A program made the translations under genes and the position numbers. This document shows positions 1 to 8,545 of a DNA stretch of 64,000 nucleotides, in pieces (position 1 is the first letter of the stretch; every line of letters starts with the position of its first letter). The notes beneath the pieces were generated by a model. It had not been told where the DNA came from. It saw only the letters and a list, made by a program, of their open reading frames with translations, and made no database searches. The stretch is taken from NCBI GenBank assembly GCA_040387375.1, contig JAZKDW010000030.1:29710-93709 (forward strand), given 5' to 3'. This stretch comes from JAZKDW01 sp040387375 (GTDB taxonomy: Bacteria > Pseudomonadota > Gammaproteobacteria > Burkholderiales > Burkholderiaceae_D).

Positions 1-366
1 GGCAACCACGAAGTCACAGGCCAGCGCCAGCGACAGCCCGGCACCGAATGCATAACCGCTGACTGCCGCCACCGCCGGCTTTTTACCGTAGCGCAATGAC
101 AGGAATAACTCCTGCATCACTTCCACTATGTCGACACTGGCTTCCTGTTCCTTGCTGCGGTCACGCTTGAGGTCGGCGCCGGTGCTGAAATGTTTTCCTT
201 CTCCGCTCAGTACCAGCGCGCCGACAGAGGCATCAGCCGAGGCAGCACGCACCGCATCCCTCAACGTACAGGCCAGCTCGAGATCGAAGGCATTCATGCG
301 ATGAGGCCGGTTGAGCGTGATGATCCGGACCGGACCTTCATTCTCGATGGTCAATACCGCATTCAT
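1..366 (-). CDS. Enoyl-CoA hydratase/isomerase family protein, partial (runs off the left edge)
   Basis: The reverse strand reads from an ATG at 366 and stays open to the window edge, giving 122 residues of a crotonase-fold protein. The N-terminus has the usual beta-strand followed by LNRPHRMNAF. The oxyanion-hole segment HFSTGADLK appears near residue 62, and KPAVAAVSGYAFGAGLSLALA follows, matching the second oxyanion-hole region of enoyl-CoA hydratases. The family hydrates or isomerises 2-enoyl-CoA esters in beta-oxidation-like routes. Its ATG overlaps the stop of the upstream CoA-transferase gene by 4 bp (ATGA), so the two are probably translationally coupled. The substrate cannot be told from this part. 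Confidence 0.88.
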   Translation of the reverse strand, partial: MNAVLTIENEGPVRIITLNRPHRMNAFDLELACTLRDAVRAASADASVGALVLSGEGKHFSTGADLKRDRSKEQEASVDIVEVMQELFLSLRYGKKPAVAAVSGYAFGAGLSLALACDFVVA

Positions 367-1622
367 GAACCGAGCACTCCCTTTGCACGCAGCATGTCCA
401 CTTCGGCGGGCGACAGCCCTGCAAGCCGCTCAAGTATCTCCGATGTATGCTGACCCAAAAGCGGCGCCGCCTTTTCATACGTCACCGGCGTGCCAGAGAA
501 TCGGAGCGGGCTTGCGATATTCGGCGCCGACCCGCCTGCGGCGTGGGGAATGACGCTCTTGAGGTTCCGATGACGAACCTGCGGGTCTTCGAACACCTGG
601 TCGAGGTTGTAGATCGGACCGCATGGAACATTGGCCGGCTCCAGCACGGCAATCCACTCCAGCATCGTTTTTTCACGCAGGATCTGCGCCACGATGGGCA
701 CCAGGATCTCGCGATTTTTTACTCGTCCGGATACTTTTCCAAAACGCGCATCGGTACCGATATCGGTACGTCCGGCCGCCTCGCAGAAGCTGGCGAACTG
801 GCTGTCATTGCCAACGGCGAGGATCAGTTTCCCTTCCTTGCAATTGAATACCTGGTAAGGAACCATGTTGGGATGTGCATTGCCAATTGCTGAAGGCACC
901 TGGCCCGACAGGAAGTAGTTCATCGATTGATACGAAGTGGTCGCCACCACACAGTCCAGCAACGCCAGATCGATGTACTGTCCCTCGTTGCTGATGTGAC
1001 GGTGCTCAAGCGCGGCAAGAATGCCGGTCGTCGCGTACATCGCGGCCATCAGGTCGGCAATCGCAATTCCCACCTTGACCGGGCCACCTTCTCCGGTTTC
1101 GGTTTCCGGAAAACCGGTCACGCTCATCAGCCCGCCCATGCCTTGAAATACGAAGTCGTAGCCTGGCTGGGCGGAATAAGGACCTGACTGTCCGAAGCCG
1201 CTGATCGAGCAATACACCAGGCGCGGATTGATGAGCTTCAGATCCGCATACGAAAGGCCATACCTGGCCATCGTGCCGACCTTATAGTTTTCGATGAAAA
1301 CATCCGAACTGACAGCCAGCTTGCGAATGATGTCCTGCCCTTCCGGCGTCGCAATGTCGACAGTAACCGACCGCTTGCCCCGGTTTGCACTGATGAAGTA
1401 AGACGCATCCCTGGTGTCGATGCCGTCTCCGTCTTTCAAATAAGGAGGCCCCCAGCTGCGTGTGTCGTCCCCTGCTCCGGGACGCTCGATCTTGATCACT
1501 TCGGCGCCCATGTCGGCCAGGTTCTGCGTGGCCCAGGGGCCTGCAAGAACGCGGGTGAGGTCAAGGACCCTGATGTGCGAAAGGGCACGGGGCGCAGCGG
1601 AATTGGTTTTGTGCAGTGTCAT
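363..1622 (-). CDS. CaiB/BaiF (family III) CoA-transferase
   Basis: This 419-residue protein has the length and layout of family III CoA-transferases, which move CoA between carboxylic acids. Seen: the N-terminal VLDLTRVLAGPWATQNLADMGA block, the EVIKIERP strand, and KVGIAIAD, whose Asp190 lines up with the catalytic aspartate that forms the acyl-enzyme anhydride. It is followed within 4 bp by an enoyl-CoA hydratase gene. The pair suggests activation of a carboxylic acid to its CoA ester and then hydration or isomerisation of the enoyl-CoA. The donor and acceptor acids are not known. Upstream, an inverted repeat at 1695-1709 may be its operator. Confidence 0.9.
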   Translation of the reverse strand: MTLHKTNSAAPRALSHIRVLDLTRVLAGPWATQNLADMGAEVIKIERPGAGDDTRSWGPPYLKDGDGIDTRDASYFISANRGKRSVTVDIATPEGQDIIRKLAVSSDVFIENYKVGTMARYGLSYADLKLINPRLVYCSISGFGQSGPYSAQPGYDFVFQGMGGLMSVTGFPETETGEGGPVKVGIAIADLMAAMYATTGILAALEHRHISNEGQYIDLALLDCVVATTSYQSMNYFLSGQVPSAIGNAHPNMVPYQVFNCKEGKLILAVGNDSQFASFCEAAGRTDIGTDARFGKVSGRVKNREILVPIVAQILREKTMLEWIAVLEPANVPCGPIYNLDQVFEDPQVRHRNLKSVIPHAAGGSAPNIASPLRFSGTPVTYEKAAPLLGQHTSEILERLAGLSPAEVDMLRAKGVLGS

Positions 1623-1694
1623 CTTTTGATTGCTTCTGGAAGCTGGTTAGTGAGCCGCGGGAGCGCATCAACGCCCGAATTCATTACATCATAC

Positions 1695-1709
1695 TGTAGA
1701 ATTTCTACA
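1695..1709. promoter_or_regulatory. Candidate operator upstream of the CoA-transferase operon
   Basis: TGTAGAA, one base, then TTCTACA form a perfect 7-bp inverted repeat with a 1-nt centre, about 70 bp upstream of the CoA-transferase start in an AT-rich stretch. The size and symmetry suit a dimeric regulator such as a GntR-type protein. No regulator gene is adjacent, so the assignment is inference. The surrounding gap (1623-1944) shows no convincing gene. Confidence 0.35.
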
Positions 1710-1947
1710 CATACAAGTGATGAGGCGCTTCGAAACCAGGCATTGCCGGCCTTCCCGCAGAGGTAATACCGCTTGTAATTGGAGCACTTGCCGCGAAGCG
1801 CATCGGCTTTTGCGTGACGCGCGCCTGCCGGGTCAGTGTTCGAGAAAATAAAGCATGTATGCCTCGCCCGCGCCCAAGTTACCTTGCATCGATGGGGCAT
1901 GCCAAGCTGTACTGGCCGCCGCTGAAAGCCAAGGGACAACGTTGTGA

Positions 1948-2361
1948 GCGCCGCTGGTGCGCTGGTCCACCGGTGACATCGTGGTGCGCGACTCGCGCGC
2001 CGGTGCGGACGGCCGGACGTTTGCCCGCCTGGTCGGCGGTGTCCAGGGACGTGCCGATGACATGATCGTGGTGCGGGGCGTCAATCTGTTTCCGAGTGCG
2101 GTGGAAGAAGTGCTGCGCACGGTACCGGGACTAGGTGTGGAATTCCAGATCGTGCTCGATGACAGCATGCGTGACGCCGCGGGCTTCTACACCGGCATCA
2201 AGCTTCGGGCCGAAGCCGAATCTGGCGATCTGAAGCCGCTGGCGAAAGCGGTGGCGCTGCTGATCCGCGAGAAGCTGCTAGTGCGCGCCGAAGTGGAGAT
2301 CATGCCGTTCGGCACGCTGCCTCGCGCCATGCACAAGGCCAAGCGCGTGATTACGCTCTGA
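1948..2361 (+). pseudogene. C-terminal remnant of a phenylacetate-CoA-ligase-like enzyme
   Basis: About 137 codons match the C-terminal domain of phenylacetate-CoA ligase (PaaK)-type AMP-forming ligases. The sequence holds a STGD segment, then GRADDMIVVRGVNLFPSAVEE, the hinge and C-lobe signature of that family, and a basic end. A full ligase is roughly 430 residues, so the N-terminal two-thirds with the ATP-binding loop is missing. An in-frame stop lies at 1945 and no ligase sequence was recognised further upstream. A GTG at 1957 could start a 134-residue product, but with no shown function. It is best read as a decayed gene whose role, aryl-CoA formation, matches the nearby CoA-ester genes. 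Confidence 0.75.
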
Positions 2362-2654
2362 AAACGCAATGGGCTGCCAACCGTCCGGGCCACAACGTTT
2401 TCAGTATGTGACACTGATTGCGTTCTTGCGGTCAGCAATGTGCCCGCACTATGAGACAGATTGGCGGCGAGACATTGATGTATTTCGATAAATTTGTCGA
2501 GAAGCGAGGTGGACGAAGGTTTTTATCCCTTGCATGAACGCCACGCCACTCCCCAGTACGTACTTGTCATCCCGCGCGACATCGGCCAGCTTTTTGCTAA
2601 ATAGTCTGATTCCTATTCATAAAAACCTGGGTTGCCATTGGAGCCGCGCGTCGC
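2362..2654. other. Intergenic stretch without a recognised gene
   Basis: This 290-bp stretch separates the ligase remnant from the Bug receptor gene, which ends towards it. Short frames exist on both strands but none shows family motifs or a good ribosome binding site. No clear terminator hairpin with a T-run was seen. Confidence 0.5.
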
Positions 2655-3644
2655 TTATTCGAGCTTGCCCAGTCGTCTGATGACTTTGGTCAGAATCGTC
2701 ACTTCCCGTGCCAGGAATGGCTCGAATTCGGGCGCATCCAGATACGCGATATTGCCTCCCCTTTTTGCTAGCGCAGCCAGGAATTGTGGATCGTCCACAG
2801 CGGCGCGCAGGGATGAGCGCAATTTTTTCAACACCTCCGGCGGTGTGTCGGCGGGCGCAAATATGCCGGTCCAAGGCAGATAGTCGAAACTCAGGCCTGC
2901 TGCGGCTGTTGTGGGCGCGTTGGGATATTGGGGGAACACGTCTTTGCCCACAACCGCAAGGATGCGCATCTTGCCAGAATCAACCATAGTCGCAATGGAA
3001 GATACGGGAAGCATGGTGAAATCGACCTGACTGCCCAATATCGCTGTCAGAATCGGACCTCCGCCGTTATAGGGGATGTGGCGCAGCTTGATTTTGGCAT
3101 CTTCGGCGAACATTTCGATCGGGACGTGCACCGTTCCGTAATTTCCGCTCGAGGCGTAGCTGATCTTGTCCGGCTCGGCCCTGGCTGCCGCAATCAACTC
3201 ATTCAGCGTTTTGAATTTGCTGTCTCCCTTGACAATAATTGCCAGACGGTCGGTACTGATTCTTGCCAGCGGCTTGAATTGATTCAGCGTGAAAAGAGGC
3301 GTCTGATTGGTAACCAGCGCTTGCTCAGTCAGTGTCGTAATGCCCGACAGCGTGAACATGATCGTGTAACCATTCGGCTCCGCCTTGGCGACCGAGGCGG
3401 CGCCGATCGCGCCGCCAGCGCCGCCACGGTTCATTAATACCACCGGCTGCTTCAACATGCGCTCGAGCGATGGGGCTATCGATCGCGCGATACCATCTGA
3501 CAATCCACCAGGGGGATAGGGGATCACCATATTGACAGGCCGGGCCGGAAATACCTCCTGCGCATGTAATGATGAAACAAGCAGACCCAATGCGCCAAAC
3601 AGGGCCGCGAGTGCCCTTCCATGAAAAAATTTATTGCTGAACAT
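2655..3644 (-). CDS. Bug/TctC-family tripartite tricarboxylate transporter substrate-binding protein
   Basis: The 329-residue product has a signal peptide (basic start, hydrophobic ALAALFGALGLLVSSLHA, cleavage near HAQE). The Bug-family opening FPARPVNMVIPYPPGG follows, with a second signature NRGGAGGAIGA. These periplasmic receptors bind carboxylates or other small organic acids, usually for TctAB-type carriers or signalling; no TctAB genes are here. The ATG at 3644 was chosen because AGGAGA sits 7 nt upstream; an in-frame upstream start at 3668 has no such site. It lies 42 bp downstream of the FAA-hydrolase-family gene on the same strand, so the two probably form an operon for an organic acid. 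Confidence 0.9.
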   Translation of the reverse strand: MFSNKFFHGRALAALFGALGLLVSSLHAQEVFPARPVNMVIPYPPGGLSDGIARSIAPSLERMLKQPVVLMNRGGAGGAIGAASVAKAEPNGYTIMFTLSGITTLTEQALVTNQTPLFTLNQFKPLARISTDRLAIIVKGDSKFKTLNELIAAARAEPDKISYASSGNYGTVHVPIEMFAEDAKIKLRHIPYNGGGPILTAILGSQVDFTMLPVSSIATMVDSGKMRILAVVGKDVFPQYPNAPTTAAAGLSFDYLPWTGIFAPADTPPEVLKKLRSSLRAAVDDPQFLAALAKRGGNIAYLDAPEFEPFLAREVTILTKVIRRLGKLE

Positions 3645-3686
3645 GATCGGTCTCCTGTCGACTTCCATTAATGATGTAACTCCGCT

Positions 3687-4655
3687 TCAAGCGGATGTAG
3701 ACACTGTATTTTTGAGGATGCCGATTTTTCCGATCTCGGCTTCAAAAACGTCGCCGTCAGCCAGATATCCTTTTGCCGGGATCATTCCGTTGGTCCCCTT
3801 CCATTTGCCGCCCAACGATGTATCGCATGACCATGCCGTACCGCTAGGCGTACCGGTTATCAGGACGATTCCTGGCTTCAGCGTCATGCTGAGCGAGAAA
3901 AAGTGAACAAGCTGGGCAACGCTGAAAATCATGTTCGAGGTATTACTGATCTGGCGCAGTTCGCCGTTAACGCGCGTTTTGATATCCAGCAGCTGAGGAT
4001 CGCCGATTTCATCGCTCGTGACGATGCAAGGCCCAAGCGGAGCGCTGCAATCAAAAACTTTGCCGCGCCCGATTTCATACCATACGGTGCCATCGGCACG
4101 GTAATGGACCTGCAAGTCACGTGCGGTAAGGTCGTTGATGATCGTATAGCCGAAGACATGATCAAGCGCGTTTTCGACCGGGATATTGCGCCCGGCTTTT
4201 CCGATGACGACCGCCAGTTCGGTTTCGCCATCAAGCTTTTTGGTCAATCGTTCGCTGTGCATGATGGCATCGTCCGGCCCGATAACACAATCAGCGGTCT
4301 TGACGAAAAATTCCGGTTCTTTCCCGCTCATTTCGGTGTTCGCCTTCTCGGCATTGTGATCGCGGTAGTTACTTCCGCTGCAGAGTATCGTGGTGGGCAT
4401 AATTGGCGCCGCCAGACGCAATTCGCCAAGCGTCAGGATCTTCGCGGCCGGGCCGGTGATCGCAAGGCTCTCTCGTGCCAGTTCGAGTGCATGCGAGCCA
4501 GCGCCAATGAAATCGATTGTATCCGACAGAACTTTCGCTTCCGCGGGGCTCAGGGCACGCGAGGAGCGCAAGGTTTCAAGCGGATTGACAAGTCGCTCGC
4601 CATCTTTTATGGCCAGCTTGATCGTGTCGCCTTCGTAGTATCGGTATAAACGCAT
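3687..4655 (-). CDS. Fumarylacetoacetate hydrolase (FAH)-family protein
   Basis: This 322-residue protein has the FAH fold. Seen: an N-terminal regulatory-like part, ILCSGSNYRDHNAE near residue 113, the metal-binding acidic segment DGETELAVVIGKAGRNI, the ring-cleavage-family block GYTIINDLTARDLQ, and near the C-terminus GIVLITGTPSGTAWS. Members cleave or decarboxylate diketo acids from aromatic or sugar-acid breakdown with a divalent metal. The exact substrate is unknown. It is paired with a Bug receptor gene downstream and is divergent from a GntR regulator gene, which probably controls both. Confidence 0.88.
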   Translation of the reverse strand: MRLYRYYEGDTIKLAIKDGERLVNPLETLRSSRALSPAEAKVLSDTIDFIGAGSHALELARESLAITGPAAKILTLGELRLAAPIMPTTILCSGSNYRDHNAEKANTEMSGKEPEFFVKTADCVIGPDDAIMHSERLTKKLDGETELAVVIGKAGRNIPVENALDHVFGYTIINDLTARDLQVHYRADGTVWYEIGRGKVFDCSAPLGPCIVTSDEIGDPQLLDIKTRVNGELRQISNTSNMIFSVAQLVHFFSLSMTLKPGIVLITGTPSGTAWSCDTSLGGKWKGTNGMIPAKGYLADGDVFEAEIGKIGILKNTVSTSA

Positions 4656-4715
4656 GGAGGTATGCCCTGTGGAAGATGAGGCTCATATGGTGGGCACCTT
4701 TTAAAATCGCGTCAA

Positions 4716-4761
4716 ATTGGTTAGCCGATCTTGAATTACAATCGAACCGGTTCAAACCAAT
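4716..4761. promoter_or_regulatory. Candidate GntR operator region
   Basis: The 124-bp gap between the divergent FAH-family and GntR genes holds two nested symmetries. GAACCGGTTC at 4744-4753 is a perfect 10-bp palindrome. ATTGGTT at 4716-4722 and AACCAAT at 4755-4761 are an inverted pair enclosing it. Position and symmetry fit binding of the adjacent FadR-type regulator, which often represses its own divergent promoter pair; this is inference. Confidence 0.45.
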
Positions 4762-4779
4762 CGGGGCAAGGATAGAAAA

Positions 4780-5514
4780 ATGAGTCGACTGATCCATCAT
4801 CTGACAGACAGTGCCGTTGAGTCTTCAAGCGCTATTATTCAGATAAAAAATTACCTGAAGTCGTCCGGCTTGATTGAAGGCGACCGTTTGCCCGCAGAAC
4901 GTGATCTTGCAGTAAAACTCAGCTTGACGCGGGGTGCATTGAGGCAGGCACTTGCCGTACTCGAGTCTTCCGGCTATGTTTGGCGCCGCGTCGGCAAAGG
5001 AACATTCATTGCCAAAGTTAATACGGCATCGGACGACGACCAGGCACGTCAGCTCGCACGCGTGTCGAATCCGATTGAAGTCATTGAGGCACGACTTGTT
5101 CTGGAACCCAAACTGGCGGCCTTCGCTGCAATCAGGGGCAGTGAACAGGATTTTGCACAAATCGGGAAGCTGCTGGATGAGAGCAAGGCATCGTGCCTGG
5201 GTCCCGAGTCCCAAAAAAAAGGCGATGAGTTTCATTACGCGGTAGCACGGGCGGCAAACAACTCGTTGCTTTTTGCCCTGTTTGAAACCCTTTTCCGTGT
5301 CAGGTCTGTCACGTCATGGGGACGGCTTCGCCCCGCCCTGGCCACGAAAAAAGAGCTGCTGAAAGTATGGGATGAACACACGCAGATTTTTGAAGCGATA
5401 AAAATGCGTGATCATCGCGAAGCCTCCCGTCTGATGCATATCCACATCGAGAGCATTCAGAAGCGCATCGCCCTGGGCCACGAAGTATTTCAGGAAAGCG
5501 TGGAATTCGAATGA
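4780..5514 (+). CDS. GntR-family transcriptional regulator, FadR subfamily
   Basis: The 244-residue protein has an N-terminal winged helix-turn-helix with the GntR hallmark LPAERDLAVKLSLTRGALRQAL and the wing GKGTFIAKV, followed by a helical FCD ligand-binding domain (EARLVLEPKLAAFAA, then FHYAVARAANNSLL, then a late His in MHIHIES) typical of FadR-type regulators that sense organic acids with a bound metal. It is transcribed divergently from the FAH-family and Bug genes over a symmetric gap. It likely represses them until a pathway acid binds. The ligand is unknown. Confidence 0.9.
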   Translation: MSRLIHHLTDSAVESSSAIIQIKNYLKSSGLIEGDRLPAERDLAVKLSLTRGALRQALAVLESSGYVWRRVGKGTFIAKVNTASDDDQARQLARVSNPIEVIEARLVLEPKLAAFAAIRGSEQDFAQIGKLLDESKASCLGPESQKKGDEFHYAVARAANNSLLFALFETLFRVRSVTSWGRLRPALATKKELLKVWDEHTQIFEAIKMRDHREASRLMHIHIESIQKRIALGHEVFQESVEFE

Positions 5515-5572
5515 GAATACGCACGCAAGCATGACGGGATGATCTCTTGTCATTTCGGCGCAAAGGGACAAC

Positions 5573-5728
5573 ATGGGGCTGCTCGAGCGTGAAGGCGATT
5601 TGTTGCTCGATGACGAAGCCGCGCGGCGAATTCTGGCTCGAGTCGCAAATTATGTATTCGTTACCGGCGAACGCCTCGAATACAATAACGTTTTTGAGCT
5701 TTCCCCTTTGCTTATCACTGAGCGCTGA
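5573..5728 (+). CDS. Possible small protein of 51 residues
   Basis: An ATG at 5573 opens a 51-codon frame with a weak purine-rich site (AAGGGA) upstream. The product starts MGLLEREGDLLLDDEAARR and runs through a mixed Tyr/Asn-rich end. Codon use looks coding-like (many G/C third positions in the first half), which is why it is listed. It matches no family I recognise. It may equally be the tail of a lost gene, since the flanking gap carries no other gene. It is followed at once by the inverted repeat at 5731-5754. Confidence 0.3.
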   Translation: MGLLEREGDLLLDDEAARRILARVANYVFVTGERLEYNNVFELSPLLITER

Positions 5729-5730
5729 CG

Positions 5731-5754
5731 ATTTACAATGTTCATTTTGTAAAT
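5731..5754. promoter_or_regulatory. 24-bp inverted repeat upstream of mutS
   Basis: ATTTACAA (5731-5738) and TTGTAAAT (5747-5754) form a perfect 8-bp inverted repeat with an 8-nt centre in AT-rich DNA about 125 bp upstream of the mutS ATG. It has no T-run, so it is more likely a protein-binding site than a terminator. The regulator is unknown. Confidence 0.35.
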
Positions 5755-5878
5755 GATGTCTTGATTCAGCGAAATCTTCATCTTATGGCTCTTCCTCGAC
5801 TAACGGAAAAGGGGGGAGTAAAACAGGTCAAAAAAGATTGTCGGAACTCACTTGGAATTATGTAACTCATTGAAAAAT

Positions 5879-8545
5879 ATGGAAATAACCTCGCCGACCG
5901 TGGCAGGACAAAAACACACCCCGATGATGCAGCAGTATTCCGCCATCAAAGCCGACCATCCGGACACCTTGCTGTTTTACCGGATGGGCGACTTTTACGA
6001 GCTGTTCTTCGACGACGCCGAGAAAGCTTCGCGCCTGCTCGGGATCACGCTGACCCAGCGCGGCAGTTCCAATGGCGCACCGATCAAAATGGCCGGTGTC
6101 CCCTTTCACGCCGCCGACCAGTATTTGTCGAAACTCGTCAAGCTGGGTGAGTCGGTTGCCATTTGCGAGCAGATAGGCGACCCGGCGACCAGCAAGGGAC
6201 CGGTCGAACGCAAGGTCTTGCGTGTCATCACGCCCGGCACACTGACCGATTCGGACCTGTTGCCGGAGAAATCCGAACGCCCGTTGCTGGCGCTGTGCAC
6301 AGTCACGCAGCGCAAAACCGTCACCGTGGGGCTGGCATGGCTGTCACTGGCCAGCGGGTCACTGAAGCTGATGGAGTTTTCCGGCGATGCGAAGTCGTTC
6401 GAGACCCGCCTGAAGCAGGAACTGGAGCGCATCGCGCCGGCGGAAATCCTGACCTGCGGCGACGACGAATCGCCCATGTTCCCGGTCTCGGGCAAGGCGA
6501 CCCTGGTGCCGGCCTGGCACTTTGACGTTCCGAGCGGTGAAAAGGCATTACTCGACCAACTGGCCGCCGCGACGCTCACCGGATTTGGCGCCGAGGGCCT
6601 GGGCGCGGCAGTCGGCTCTGCCGGCGCTTTGCTGCGTTATGCCCAATCGACCCAGGGCAAAGGCTTGCAGCACGTGCGCACGCTCACGGTCGAGTCGGAA
6701 AACGAATTCATCGGACTTGATGCGGCGACCAGGCGCAATCTCGAATTGACCGAAACGCTGCGCGGACAAGAGGCATCCTCTTCTGCGCCCACGCTGTTTT
6801 CATTGCTAGATCATTGCCGCACCGCGATGGGCTCGCGCCTGTTGCGGCACTGGCTGCATCATGCCCGGCGCGACCAGAAAATTGCCCATGCGCGTCATGC
6901 GGCGATCAACGCGCTGATGCGCACCGACGTGTGTTCGGGCTTGTCCACCACGCTGGCTTCGGTGCCGGATATCGAGCGCATCACCACACGCATCGCGCTG
7001 ATGTCCGCGCGTCCGCGCGACCTGGCGGGCATGCGCAACGGCTTGCAGCAATTGCCTTCGCTGCGTGCCTACGTCGCCCTGTGCGAGAGGGATGCGGAGG
7101 CGCCCTTGCTGAAGGCTATTCGCGAAGCGCTTGCGACACCAGTCGCATGCCTGGACCTGATCGAGCGTGCGGTCACGCCCGAACCGGCGGCGATGGTGCG
7201 CGACGGCGGTGTGATTGCGCGCGGCTTCGATGCCGAACTGGATGAATTGCGCGGGCTTTCCGAAAATGCAGGGCAGTTCCTGCTCGATCTGGAGACGCGC
7301 GAACGGGCCCGCACCGGCATCGCCAATCTGCGCGTGGAGTACAACAAGGTGCATGGCTTTTATATCGAAGTCACGCACGGCCAGACCGACAAGGTGCCCG
7401 ACGACTATCGCCGCCGGCAGACACTGAAGAATGCCGAGCGCTACATTACGCCGGAATTGAAGGCGTTCGAAGACAAGGCGCTGTCCGCGCAGGAGCGTGC
7501 GCTGGCCCGCGAAAAAGCCCTGTACGAAAAGCTGCTGCAGGATCTGGCGCCGCATATCGGCACCCTCCAGACCATTGCCCAGGGCCTGGCGCAACTTGAC
7601 ACCCTGGTAGCGCTGGCCGACCATGCGCTGCGCCACAACTGGTGCGCGCCGCAACTGGTCGGGGAACCGATGATCAACATCGAGCAGGGCCGCCATCCGG
7701 TGGTGGAAAATGCCATCGAACGTTTTATCGCCAATGACTGCGCCCTCGGCGCCGACAGCAAGCTGCTGCTGATCACCGGCCCGAACATGGGCGGCAAATC
7801 AACCTACATGCGGCAGGTGGCGCTGATCACGCTGCTGGCCTACATGGGCAGCTTTGTGCCGGCGGCCAGCGCGACGATTGGTCCGATCGATCGTATTTAC
7901 ACCCGTATCGGCGCCGCCGACGACCTGGCGGGCGGGCGCTCGACCTTCATGGTCGAGATGACCGAGTCCGCCGCGATCCTGAACGGCGCGACCGAAAATT
8001 CGCTGGTGTTGATGGATGAAGTCGGACGCGGCACGTCCACCTTCGACGGCCTGGCCCTGGCATGGGCGATCGCCAGGCATCTGATCGACAATACAAAAAG
8101 CTTCACGCTGTTCGCCACGCATTATTTTGAACTGACGCAATTGCCCGACCTGCATCCGTCGGCGGCCAACGTGCATCTGTCCGCGGTGGAGCACAAGGAC
8201 AAGATCGTGTTCCTGCACGCGGTGCAGCCGGGACCGGCGTCGCAAAGCTACGGATTGCAAGTGGCGCAGCTTGCCGGAGTGCCGCAGTCGGTCATCCGCG
8301 CCGCGCGCAAACATCTGGCGGCACTGGAAGCGCAGTCACTGCAACCCACACCGCAATTTGATTTGTTTGCCACTTCAATGTCGAGCCAGCAGGAAGCCGA
8401 GCCGGAAATAACGAAGCAAAATGAAGCGTTCGCTGACGTAGCGGAAGCATTGGCAACGATCGATCCGGATGCGCTTACGCCGCGCGAAGCGCTGCAGGCG
8501 CTGTATCGATTGAAGCAGTTGGCGGAGCCTCAGGCAATTCAATGA
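5879..8545 (+). CDS. mutS: DNA mismatch repair protein MutS
   Basis: MutS recognises base mismatches and small loops and, with MutL, starts strand-directed repair. The 888-residue product shows the N-terminal mismatch-binding motif RMGDFYELF with the Phe that stacks on the mismatch. Later come the connector, lever and clamp domains and a C-terminal ABC-type ATPase: Walker A GPNMGGKST near residue 635, then STFMVEM and VLMDEVGRGTSTFDG (Walker B), and the ATHY segment. The ATG at 5879 is preferred; a TTG start at 5852 would add nine residues not typical of MutS. The length is slightly above the E. coli protein. Its stop overlaps the start of the next gene by 4 bp. Confidence 0.98.
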   Translation: MEITSPTVAGQKHTPMMQQYSAIKADHPDTLLFYRMGDFYELFFDDAEKASRLLGITLTQRGSSNGAPIKMAGVPFHAADQYLSKLVKLGESVAICEQIGDPATSKGPVERKVLRVITPGTLTDSDLLPEKSERPLLALCTVTQRKTVTVGLAWLSLASGSLKLMEFSGDAKSFETRLKQELERIAPAEILTCGDDESPMFPVSGKATLVPAWHFDVPSGEKALLDQLAAATLTGFGAEGLGAAVGSAGALLRYAQSTQGKGLQHVRTLTVESENEFIGLDAATRRNLELTETLRGQEASSSAPTLFSLLDHCRTAMGSRLLRHWLHHARRDQKIAHARHAAINALMRTDVCSGLSTTLASVPDIERITTRIALMSARPRDLAGMRNGLQQLPSLRAYVALCERDAEAPLLKAIREALATPVACLDLIERAVTPEPAAMVRDGGVIARGFDAELDELRGLSENAGQFLLDLETRERARTGIANLRVEYNKVHGFYIEVTHGQTDKVPDDYRRRQTLKNAERYITPELKAFEDKALSAQERALAREKALYEKLLQDLAPHIGTLQTIAQGLAQLDTLVALADHALRHNWCAPQLVGEPMINIEQGRHPVVENAIERFIANDCALGADSKLLLITGPNMGGKSTYMRQVALITLLAYMGSFVPAASATIGPIDRIYTRIGAADDLAGGRSTFMVEMTESAAILNGATENSLVLMDEVGRGTSTFDGLALAWAIARHLIDNTKSFTLFATHYFELTQLPDLHPSAANVHLSAVEHKDKIVFLHAVQPGPASQSYGLQVAQLAGVPQSVIRAARKHLAALEAQSLQPTPQFDLFATSMSSQQEAEPEITKQNEAFADVAEALATIDPDALTPREALQALYRLKQLAEPQAIQ

